The position numbers and the translations under genes were made by a program. This document shows positions 9,614 through 19,114 of a DNA stretch of 64,000 nucleotides, piece by piece; position 1 is the stretch's first letter, and every line of letters begins with the position of its first letter. Source of the stretch: Tetragonia tetragonoides (taxonomy: Eukaryota > Streptophyta > Magnoliopsida > Caryophyllales > Aizoaceae); NCBI GenBank assembly GCA_038025085.1, contig CM076150.1, forward strand, positions 3,018,001 to 3,082,000. Reading direction: 5' to 3'. The notes below the pieces were generated by a model. That model saw only the letters and a program-made list of their open reading frames with translations. It did no database searches and was not told the origin of the DNA.

Positions 9614-10795
9614 ATGACAACCAACGCCGATAGAATCGCTAGACTCGAGGATGGTCTGAGCGATGTGGTCGAGATCATGGCAAGGCAAATGGCACGCCAA
9701 GAAGAGATGAAAACCGCTCAAGCCTCTGCAGCGCGTAGTTTTCGAGATTTTGACGCTCTTAAACCTCCTACGTTCGAAGGTGGTGTTGATCCAACAAAGT
9801 TGGAGACTTGGATCATAGAGTTTGAGAAGTTGTTCCTGGCTACGAGTCGGCCTAACAACATGAAGGTTAGCTCTTCCACGTACTATCTGAAAGGCGAAGC
9901 TAACAAATGGTGGAACAATGTGCGAACGGACTTGCTTGCAACGTCGAACTTTAATTGGGATCGTTTTAAGGTAGCTATTCATGCTAGATTTTATCCTAGT
10001 GCTCTACGACGCCTGAAGCAGCGTGAGTTTGAAGGGTTAAGCCAAGACAAGCTATTTGTGGCCGAGTATGCTGCCAAGTTCAAGGAGCTTGCTATTTTTG
10101 CTCCCAACCTGCTAACAACTGAAGCTGAGCGAATCGAAAGGTTCGAGGATGGACTGAAATGGGATATTCAACGTTTTGTCGCTGGACAATCTATCACTTT
10201 TCAGGAATCTTATGACAAGGCCCTGAATCAAGAGAGGATTGTTGGACGTCGTGACACGCATTTGGGAAAGAACAAGCACGACGAAGGCAATCCATCGCAG
10301 TCGAGCAATGGCGACAAGAGGCCAAGACCGAATGGCAACAACAACTACCAAGGTGGTCAGAACAATGCGAATAGAAATCGTGACTCGAATAGTCATCGAG
10401 CTACGATAATGGCTAGAAGGAATACGCCTTGTACTCGCTGTAACAAGACGCATGCTGGTAAGAACTGCCGAGGTGAAGTGTTGCAATGCTATGAATGCAA
10501 CAAGTCGGGTCACAAAGCTTCTGAATGCTGGAACAAAGGTAGAAATGGTAATGGGCAGAATCGCGATAATAACTACAATCGTGGTGGGAATAACTATGGC
10601 TATCGTGGTAATGGTGGTAACTACCGTGGAAACGGGGGTTACAACAACAACAACAGCAACCGCAACAATGCTGCTCCTGTTGTGAACAACCAAGTTCAAG
10701 CTCCTGCTACTGCTAATCCCGCGCCGAACAACAACAACAACAACAATAGAGGGGTTAATGGTAGAATTTTTGTGATGAATCGCAATGAAGCATAA
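9614..10795 (+). CDS. gag: Chromovirus Gag
   Basis: The start chosen is the ATG at 9614 (MTTNADRIARLEDGL), which opens a coiled-coil-like segment. The Retrotrans_gag domain follows: FRDFDALKPPTFEGG, then YYLKGEANKWWNNV and FNWDRFKVAIHARFYP. A CCHC zinc knuckle, CYECNKSGHKASEC, lies near residue 295. The C-terminus is a long Asn/Gly-rich tail encoded by AAC repeats. It ends at TAA 10793-10795. The next coding block is in the same frame 12 bases on, so this stop probably arose from a single substitution in what is normally one gag-pol frame. Gag packages the element RNA into cytoplasmic particles. Confidence 0.85.
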   Translation: MTTNADRIARLEDGLSDVVEIMARQMARQEEMKTAQASAARSFRDFDALKPPTFEGGVDPTKLETWIIEFEKLFLATSRPNNMKVSSSTYYLKGEANKWWNNVRTDLLATSNFNWDRFKVAIHARFYPSALRRLKQREFEGLSQDKLFVAEYAAKFKELAIFAPNLLTTEAERIERFEDGLKWDIQRFVAGQSITFQESYDKALNQERIVGRRDTHLGKNKHDEGNPSQSSNGDKRPRPNGNNNYQGGQNNANRNRDSNSHRATIMARRNTPCTRCNKTHAGKNCRGEVLQCYECNKSGHKASECWNKGRNGNGQNRDNNYNRGGNNYGYRGNGGNYRGNGGYNNNNSNRNNAAPVVNNQVQAPATANPAPNNNNNNNRGVNGRIFVMNRNEA

Positions 10796-10807
10796 GCAAA
10801 CCCGAAC

Positions 10808-13800
10808 GTGATCGCTGGTACTTTTCTTGTTCATTCTTTTCCCGCTTTTTTTTTGTTTGATAGTGGTGCGACGCATTCTGTACTTTCTAAATGCTTTGCA
10901 TCTAAGATAGGATTAGAACCTAGTTCTGTGTATAGTGCAAATATGAGGATGCCAGATGGTTCTATAGCTAAATGTAAAGCGTTGTATGAAAAGTGTCCGA
11001 TTAGGATAGCTGGTTCCGATTTACCCGCGGATTTGATTCAGATGGATTTGAAGGACTTTGACGTGATATTGGGAATGGCTTGGTTAGCCAAGTATAGGGC
11101 TAAGTTAGAATGCTTTGAACAACGTGTTTCCTTGCGTGGACCTAAAGGTAAAAGGATTACTTACCGAGGAGTGGTGGTCAAACCTAAGCTGAAGGTGATG
11201 GCTACTATGAAGGTTAAAGAGTGCGTGACTAAAGGTGAAGAGATTTACCTATGTCATGTGGTAGATACGAACCGCGAGAAGGAAGCTCCGCAGCCTATTC
11301 CAGTAGTTTTCGAGTACGCTGACGTGTTTCCCGAAGAGATTCCTGGAATGCCTCCGCAACGTATTATCGACTTTACAATCGAACTTACTCCAGGTTCTGC
11401 ACCAATTTCTAAAGCACCGTATCGTATGGCACCTGCCGAGATGAAGGAAATGAAAACGCAACTTGAGGACTTGTTAGAAAAGGGATACATACGTCCGAGT
11501 GTATCGCCTTGGGGTGCTCCTGTTTTGTTTGTACGGAAGAAGGATGGTAGTATGAGACTGTGCATCGACTACCGCGAGTTGAACAAGATTACGATCAAGA
11601 ATCGATACCCACTTCCCAGAATTGACGATCTGCTTGACCAACTGCGTGGTGCGTCTATTTTCTCAAAGATAGAACTACGATCAGGATACCATCAGTTGAG
11701 GATTTGTGAGCCTGATATTGCGAAGACCGCGTTTAGGACGAGGTATGGGCACTACGAGTTCACTGTGATGCCTTTTGGGTTGACGAATGCACCTGCGAAG
11801 TTTATGGACTTGATGAACTGTATGTTCCAACCTTACCTAGACCAGTTTGTTGTAGTCTTTATTGATGATATTCTGGTTTACTCAAAGAACCCGAGGAACA
11901 TGAGCAACACCTACGTACTGTTTTGGAGATTCTGCGAAGACATCAACTTTATGCCAAGTTGTATAAGTGTGAGTTTTGGTTAGACACGGTATCTTTCTTA
12001 GGACACGTGGTGTCTAAGGATGGAGTAGCTGTAGATCCAGAAAAGATTCGAGCTGTTACATATTGGTCAAGACCAACGACCGTGACCGAAGTTCGGAGTT
12101 TTCTTGGACTTGCTGGATACTATAGACGATTTGTAGAAGGTTTCTCAAAGATTGCGCAGCCAATCACGACTTTGATGAAGAAAACAACGAAGTTTGTATG
12201 GTCCGACAAGTGTGAGACTGCTTTACAAGAGTTGAAGAAACATCTTACAAGTGCACCTATTTGACATTGCCGTCAGGAACAGAAGGATATGAGGTCTACA
12301 GTGACGCGTCTAAGCATGGCTTAGGATGTGTTTTGATGCAACATGGAAAGGTCGTGGCTTACGCCTCACGACAACTGAAGAAGCATGAGGATAACTATCC
12401 TACGCACGATCTAGAACTTGCTGCTGTGGTATTTGCATTGAAGATTTGGCGACATTACCTGTATGGTTCCGCAGTCAAGATGTTTACTGATCACAAGTGT
12501 CTCAAGTATATCTTTACGCAGAAATAATTGAACATGCACCAAAGGAGATGGCTAAAACTTTTGACGGAGTACGACATTGATATCTAGTACCATGAGGGTA
12601 AAGCGAACGTAGTCGCTAATGCTTTGAGTAGGAAGACTCGACATTCGTTAAAAAGTGCTTTAGTGCTTCCTAAGGAGATCATACGTGACTTGCAAAGTCT
12701 CGAGGTAGAGATCGTGTTTCAAGGTGACGTTCAAGGTACCTTAGCACATATGACTTTTCGACCAACGTTACTGGACCAGATCAACGATAAGCAAGGTGGT
12801 GATGAGGATCTTCGGCGGATTCTAAACCACAAGGATGAGGGTAGGTCCGAGGATTTCACTTTGGGCCAAGATGGAGATATGAGATTTAGAGAACGTGTTT
12901 GCGTACCCTATGACCCAGATATCAAAGGTCAGATTCTGGGTGAAGCTCATAATACGCCGTATTCTATACATCCTGGTGGAGATAAGCTGTACAAAGACCT
13001 ACGCCAAGTGTTCTGGTGGAGAGGCATGAAACAAGATGTCGCTGAGTTCGTAGCGAAGTGTTTGACATGTCAAAAGGTCAAGATCGAGCACAAGAGACCA
13101 GGTGGAATGGTACAATCACTAGAAGTTCTAACTTGGAAATGGAATTCGATTTGTATGGACTTTGTCATGGGTTTACCTTTAACACAGAAAAAGAACAACG
13201 CCATGTGGGTGGTTGTAGATCGATTGACGAAGCTCGCACGATTCATCCCTATGCATGATACGTGGGAAATGGAGAAGCTGGCTGACGCGTACGTCAAGGA
13301 AGTCATGAGACTTCATGGTGTACCTGAAGATATTGTTTCTGATAGAGACTCGAGATTTCTCTCTAACTTTTGGCAGAAATTACAAGAAGCTTTCGGAAGC
13401 AAATTGAAGTTTAGTACTGCTTTTCATCCTGCAACAGATGGCCAGACGGAAAGAACAATCCAGACTCTAGAGGATATGCTTCGAGCGTGTGCCCTCGAAT
13501 ACCAAGGTTCGTGGGATAAGCACATTCCGTTGATATAATTTTCTTACAATAATAGCTATCATTCGAGTATTGATCGAGCACCATATGAAGCCTTGTATGG
13601 TAGGAAGTGTAGATCGCCTGTATGTTGGAACGACATTAGCGAGACTGCGGTTTTGGGTCCTGAAATGATCCAACAGACTGTCGACATTGTGAAGGTGATT
13701 CAGACCAAGATGCAAAGTGCACAATATTGCCAGAAATCATATGCAGATCGAGGTCGTAGACCTGAAGAATTTGAGGTAGGAAGTAAGGTACTTTTGCGAG

Positions 13801-14213
13801 TATCTCCTACCAAAGGCGTTATGCGTTTTGGTCGTAAGGGGAAACTGAGTCCTCGTTACATTGGACCTTATGAAATCCTAGAGAGGATTGGTGAAGTTGC
13901 TTATGGTTTAGCTTCACCTGTGGAACTTGAGAAAGTCCATAATGTCTTTCACGTCTCTCAACTGAAGCGATACGTACATGATCCAATTCATGTCGTTCAA
14001 CCTGAAACGATCGAACTTGACGAGAGCTTGACGTATGAGGAACGTCTGATCGAGATCACTGACCGCAAAGAGCGCTCGACTCGCACAAAGACAATTCCGA
14101 TTGTGAAAGTTATTTGGTCCCGTCATGGTCAAGAGGAGGCCACATGGGAAGCTCAATCCATGATGCGCGAGAAGTACCCAGAACTCTTTCTTGAAGGTAC
14201 TAATTCCATTTGA
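10808..14213 (+). pseudogene. pol: Chromovirus Pol: protease, RT, RNase H, integrase, chromodomain (broken)
   Basis: The protease has LFDSGATHS. Reverse transcriptase carries [20 protein letters not shown] and the catalytic [10 protein letters not shown] missing base at about 11893 shifts the frame, which resumes as [18 protein letters not shown] second one-base loss at about 12262 precedes RNase H ([16 protein letters not shown]). Nonsense codons follow at 12525-12527 and about 12585, after which integrase begins. The HPGG and C-x2-C zinc region is followed by the catalytic residues in MDFV, SDRDSRF and QTERT. Another TAA at about 13536 interrupts integrase. The C-terminal chromodomain (VIWSRHGQEEATWEAQ) ends at 14213. 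Chromodomains target insertion to marked chromatin in this lineage. This copy cannot make an intact polyprotein. Confidence 0.92.
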
Positions 14214-14478
14214 GTTTCGGGACGAAACCCTTTTTAGGAGGGTAGAATGTCACACCTAGTAATTTCGTATTTTGGTTACCGCTTTGCACGAGTTGCATGT
14301 TCTAGCAATGCATGCTGCATTGCTAATCGACTTAGATCACAACCATAGTACACGCATGGCATTGTCGTTGTCCTAAAATCGTTTTATACCTTCGCATGGG
14401 TAAACTCGTTTCGTCGTTGAGAAGTGATTACTTCATGTTTTAAGTTTCGGGACGAAACTTCTTTTAAGGAGGGTAGAA
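14213..14478 (+). other. 3' untranslated region with duplicated polypurine-tract module
   Basis: The block GTTTCGGGACGAAAC + GGAGGGTAGAATGT occurs at 14214-14250 and again at 14444-14481. The second copy abuts the real LTR start (TGTGATATCCC). The first is followed by TGTCACACCTAG, which looks like the start of a different LTR. The functional polypurine tract is about 14466-14478. Confidence 0.75.
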
Positions 14479-14897
14479 TGTGATATCCCAATATTTTCTA
14501 TAATTATAATATCGATTATAATTCATTTATAAATAGTTTCGGAGATTTAAATCGTATATTTATTTAACGATTCGATTTACTCAAATTAAGCCATAATAAT
14601 ATTAATTATTATTATGGGAATTTCGAGATTTATAATTATCAAATTGAGGGATTTAATTAAAATGATTTCGTATATGAATGAGGTTTATTCATATTGTTTT
14701 AATTAGCTTTAATTAGCATTTAATTAGTTTTAATTGTCTTTTAATTAATTATTAAATCTGAAAATAATCCTAATTCTAGTAGGGTTTGACTTTCCTTGAC
14801 TGGCACCTATACAAGCAAAGAGATGGGTCAGTTGATCAGTTTACAGAACTGAGCCAAAAACCCAATTCTCTCTCTCTTTCCCTCTCCTCACACACGA

Positions 14898-14977
<80 letters not shown>

Positions 14978-15247
14978 GGCCTTACGCACACACTCTCTCT
15001 CTCCTCCATTGTTGCCGCCCCTTCGCCAGAGAACACCAGGCCACCACCAGGTGAGCCGCTCCCCTTTCCTCTCTCTTCCTTTCTCTCTCTTTCTTCCCCT
15101 CTCCCTCGCTCCCCTGTTTTCTCTCCCCCGTACCCTGTTTTTCTGTTCCGTGGCTGTCGCGCCACCGCCGCACCACCAGGCCTCGCCTGGGTGGTCGCCG
15201 GCGGGTGGCCGACGCGGTTGGGCCTTGCCCGTCGCCTCTCTCCTCTT

Positions 15248-15331
<84 letters not shown>

Positions 15332-16217
15332 CTCGCTCTCGGTTGCTCTCTCTCCCTCTCTCGCAAATTCTCTCTCTTTCTCTCTCCTAGCCGCCGGTCG
15401 CCGGTGAGCCACCACCACCGACCACGGTGGTCAGGTGGGTGGTGATGGTGCTGATGGGCCCGACCATGGGTCCCCTTGTGGGTGACCGTGGTCGCCAGTT
15501 GCACAATAAGTTAGGGTTTCGAATTTAATATTTTCGTTTTAATTAATTTCGTATTTTCAGTATTTTTTAATAATTGTTTATATTTTTCTGTACTCGTTCG
15601 GAGTCTGAATCCGGATTTTTAAAAGCCTAGATTGGTTGGAATAAATAAAGGAATTTAATTAAAATATTAGTTACAGTTCCAGTACTGTTTGGATTTTCGT
15701 AATTGTTAATTATGTCTCGCTAATTGTTTTTAATTAGGACCAAACGGACAAGCGTGATCGGGTTGTGGTTAGTCAAGTCACCTACTGCTAAGTGAGCGTT
15801 TGTTAGGTAAGCGATTGTCCCTACCTCATTCCAAAGCCCCATCAAAACTATTTTGATGTGATGTGCTAATTGATAATTATTTGTGAATTTAATATGCTAA
15901 GCATGATTAAATTATATCGTCGTTAGTTATGAGAATATGAATTATATTCTTCGCTGTAAATATGATTTATAATGAGTATGATGAGATTATGGAGTTTCGT
16001 TAATTAATTAGTTCATATGCTAATTAATATTTAATTATGGCGATGTTGAATTTCTAATATTATTATGATATAATAATATGTGCTATTTGGAATGAGTTAC
16101 TATTGAGTGCTAATGTTGCAGTAACGCCTTTGGATTTGTGATGGTTCAGCGGTGTCGAGTCGTGGATAGCGACGCCGATAGTTCCCTAGAAATCGTTGCG
16201 AATTCGGGGGTGTTACA
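14479..16217 (+). repeat. Right LTR of the chromovirus (1.74 kb, internally deleted)
   Basis: It begins TGTGATATCCC and ends GGGGTGTTACA. It has two long (CT)n tracts, at about 14898-14970 and 15250-15330; the second is greatly expanded relative to the left LTR. The segment corresponding to left-LTR positions about 6560-7645 is absent. The join at about 16113 reads GTGCTAATGTTGCAG, with AATG shared by both edges, so deletion at short homology is likely. Confidence 0.92.
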
Positions 16218-16470
16218 GTTAAGGCCGAGAATACATAGAACAACACAGCTTGGCGATATGGTGGCGATGTATGTGTACAACATGCTCCTTTTAGTTAGTG
16301 AAGACAAAGGGATGACAACCAGAGGGATAGAGATGATGGACAGAACATACACACGGTTTGGCGGAGTAGGCATTGTCGTAGGGAGGAGAATATTTGACTG
16401 TTTTTGTCCTGGGTCTGTCATTGTGTATCAAGATTGTCGTTACAAAGATGAACATGACCTAGATCGATGA
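16218..16470 (+). pseudogene. F-box gene, 3' portion after the retrotransposon
   Basis: The second GTTAA is followed by sequence that continues codon 5055|16223 in frame: WEDPLRPRIH, then QLGDMVAMYVYNMLLLVSED and GIEMMDRTYTRFGG, to TGA 16468-16470. The MYVYNMLLL segment followed by an acidic stretch is typical of the C-terminus of At2g35280-like F-box proteins. Removing the element and one target copy leaves an uninterrupted exon, so this insertion did not delete host bases. The long open frame spanning 16138-16470 is partly LTR and does not represent a real protein. Confidence 0.78.
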
Positions 16471-17358
16471 TGGGATGAAGATTACTCATCAATTTCATAA
16501 ATGGAGGGCATAGGCCCTCCCTACCCAGTGTGTCGGTGTCGCAGAGAATTTGTCTTCATTTTCTAATGTTTTTTGATGTTTAGTATGATAGATGTTGGAT
16601 TGGAAGGAAAATGGCAGCAAACATTGGTTTATTTAGTAACAAATACTCTGTTCTTTTTATTGTTCCATATATGTATTTCATATTTCAAAGTTAGCTTACT
16701 GCTTTATAGTAGTGCAATATGTTGAATTGGAAAGAAAATGGTAGCGAACAATGGTATATTTACAATGAGAATGCAACTAAAAAAAGCTACAGAGTATGAG
16801 AATACTGACTTAGACACAGTCAAATAGAAGTAATATATAGTTACTGTTACATAGTTGGAGGTAAGTTCTAGTATTCAACAATATTCAAGTTTTAGTTATA
16901 GTAATTACATTCCTATTCTTCACCTTGACCAGAATACTAAAATAAAAGATACAAGTGACTATAAATATATCTTAATCGTTAACTAGCTACTTGATGAGTT
17001 GTGGTGACATTGTTGAGTTAATTCGGCAAAGGTGAAGAGTGCTTGAGTATGAAGTGAAGCGCACTTTCTCACTATATTTGTAAGGGTTGTTGTAAATCTG
17101 TTGTAACTTGTCATGATCTTTTCCCAACAAACAATAACATTAAATGTAGTGGTCAGTAGCAAAATAAGCTTTCCCCCATGATCTTGAAACTGATGCCGAA
17201 TAAAACACAATCCTTGATGCCCAAGTCACCTATAATATGTAGGTTTATATGTTGGCGCAAAGATTTTAAACTTGGAATTTTCAAGAACCTACACTTGCAC
17301 CAATGAACTTCATGCCTTGACTAAATACATAGTGTCGAAACAACTACTCTATTCCCTC
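16471..17358. other. Downstream of the F-box gene, no gene seen
   Basis: This is AT-rich sequence with many short stops in all frames. It may include the F-box 3' UTR. No repeat terminus was recognised. Confidence 0.45.
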
Positions 17359-17837
17359 CTACATTCCCAAACCAAAAATATCCATGTCGCATATCGTGAA
17401 GTTGTCCCGGGCGTCTTCGGGCAATTTTAACGTCCTTGATGTCCTTACATGAACATAATTGCAAAACACACAAGGCAAAGAGTATGGAGTATCCGGTCTT
17501 TTAATATAATTTCCATTGTCGGACAACAAATATAGACCAATGTTCTTGCGATTCACGGGATTATCAAACTTCAAGTCGCGTCCGCTGATATTAACTTCTT
17601 CTCTTGTTTTTCATTCACCCTCTTGATCAAGTACATACACGTTAGTACTTGTTGGCCACTCCTTAGTCGTATACTCATCGAGCGACTTATTAGAAATATC
17701 CACAGACCAAGTGTTTCCTGGTAAGAATCATTCTCCATGAAATAGAGTCGAGTTTTGGCTTCGAATGTCCTCAGGCAAGAATCATTCTCCATGAAGAAAC
17801 TAACCTCGCTCTTGGACATATAATAGAGTTTAAGCAT
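17359..17837 (-). other. Unidentified coding-like stretch, minus strand, broken frame
   Basis: Two adjoining open frames on the minus strand (17837-17571 and 17574-17359) overlap in different frames, as expected if one coding sequence carried a frameshift at about 17573. The second includes NPVNRKNIGLYLLSDNGNY and KLPEDARDNFTICDMDIFG, which look like real protein rather than random translation. The first holds an internal repeat, FMENDSCLRTFEAK / FMENDSYQETLG. I do not recognise the family. Confidence 0.3.
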
Positions 17838-18532
17838 TATTTCTCGATGAATTGGATTTCATGAAAATATTCTAAACATGATTTAGATAACTTGTATAGA
17901 TATTTGATAGGTTACTTTGAGAATATCTTATAAACCTACTCATTCAAAGCCATGATTATATTAGTAGTGTAAGTTAATGGTGACTGGCAGTGACAAGATA
18001 TGTTTGTTGAAGTTAGAATGAATTGCAATAGGCTGCATAGAGATTAAAGAGAAGATAATAAGTGTGATTTCTATTTCATATGAGTGAACTAAATGACCGT
18101 AAAGCTTAAACATCGATAGACTTATTACAAACTTGGATTGCGGATCAAAATATTTATACTACTAGTGTATACCTATTCCACCTGACAACTGTCAATGATT
18201 AGGAGCATTCAAAGCATGTGATCCTTACTGTTATCTTATTTACAGTTTATGATCGTATTGTCATTTATCTTATTGTGTTGGTTTAAGTAAAAGCCTCTTA
18301 AGAAAAGATTTAATTGACTCTAAACTCCATGTGTAGTAATGAAATTCTAGTATTAATTTTTTTAAAATAAAATTATATATCTGTTCTTTTGATTTTTTTT
18401 TTGATCCAATTTAAGATTCAAATACTAGATTATTGATCATCTCTCCAAATTTTAGTCTCCTTCGTTTGGTGCCTCACTGTCTCAGCTCATCACACAATAC
18501 ACAAGGCCGCTCAGCGTTATTACCAGTGTGAT
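17838..18532. other. Intergenic, nothing recognised
   Basis: AT-rich spacer with homopolymer T runs near 18390. No open frame of interest. Confidence 0.45.
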
Positions 18533-19006
18533 TTCCTAATATATACATGATTGACAAAGTAATTCCTGAAATAGCTTCGGTTCGAAAATAATTCCCAGCA
18601 TGTACATCACATAGGCTCAGACTCAGGCGCGGAATGCATTTTTTTCGTGTTACTATAGAAGCCGCTATGGCGCACAGAGACTTTAGAAAGGCACTGTGGC
18701 CCACGGTGGCTCATTATTGTTTATGTTTTCAGCTAAATTACAAAGAAAATGTGGTGGAAACATATACAAAGGAAGTTGTTGTGGCGCACAGAGGCTTTCA
18801 AAGGCTGAGGAAAAATATACAAGGGAAGCGGCTGTGGCCCAAAGCGCCTTTCTAAAACCTCTGTGCGCCACAGCGGCTTTGTATTAACACACAAAAAAAA
18901 TATTATACATTCCGCGCCTGAGTCCGAGCCTACATGATGTATATGGTGGGAATTATTTTTACACCGAAGCTATTTCAGAAATTACTTTGTATATATATAT
19001 GAGGAA
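18533..19006. mobile_element. Foldback MITE with long arms, just upstream of RAE1
   Basis: The left arm (about 18533-18720) and right arm (about 18820-19006) are inverted copies. Shared blocks include GAAATAGCTTCGGT, AATAATTCCCA, CTCAGGCGCGGAATG, GCCGCTRTGGCGCACAGAG and TTTAGAAAGG. Only about 100 bp separates them, so the whole element folds into a hairpin of almost 190 bp per arm. No exact target duplication was found, so the ends are uncertain by about 20 bp. The long arms suggest a Mutator-type or foldback origin. Its right end lies about 60 bp from the RAE1 TATA box. Confidence 0.8.
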
Positions 19007-19062
19007 CAAATACTTCCTCTCGGCGTTCTTCCTACGCGGGTGTTCATCTCAATCATCTCCCC

Positions 19063-19070
19063 TATATAAA
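19063..19070 (+). promoter_or_regulatory. Putative RAE1 TATA box
   Basis: TATATAAA lies 45 bp before the RAE1 start codon and is followed at once by a (CT)n leader (19071-19096). The short spacing implies a very short 5' UTR, or that transcription starts within the CT tract. Confidence 0.5.
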
Positions 19071-19114
19071 CTCTCTCTCTCTCTCTCTCTCTCTCTCCTC
19101 ACCCCTTTGCAAAA

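Larger units (their letters stand above)
5056..16217 (+). mobile_element. Ty3/gypsy chromovirus (Tekay/Del-like) LTR retrotransposon, 11.2 kb
   Basis: Order: left LTR 5056-7743, primer-binding site 7746, extra ORF 7935-8927, gag 9614-10795, pol 10808-14213 (protease, reverse transcriptase, RNase H, integrase, chromodomain), polypurine tract 14466-14478, right LTR 14479-16217. Both LTRs begin TG and end CA. The 5-bp target duplication GTTAA is perfect (5051-5055 and 16218-16222). The integrase-before-end order plus a C-terminal chromodomain places it among plant chromoviruses. The long LTRs and chromodomain type fit Tekay/Del best. At least two frameshifts and several nonsense codons in pol make this copy non-autonomous. 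Confidence 0.93.

Noticed and set aside
10112..10876. 254-codon minus-strand frame opposite gag
   Set aside because: Mirror of the AAC/GGT-rich gag tail; Val/Ile-rich low complexity with no recognisable family.
16138..16470. 110-codon open frame treated as one protein
   Set aside because: Its first part is LTR sequence; only the part after 16222 belongs to the F-box gene.
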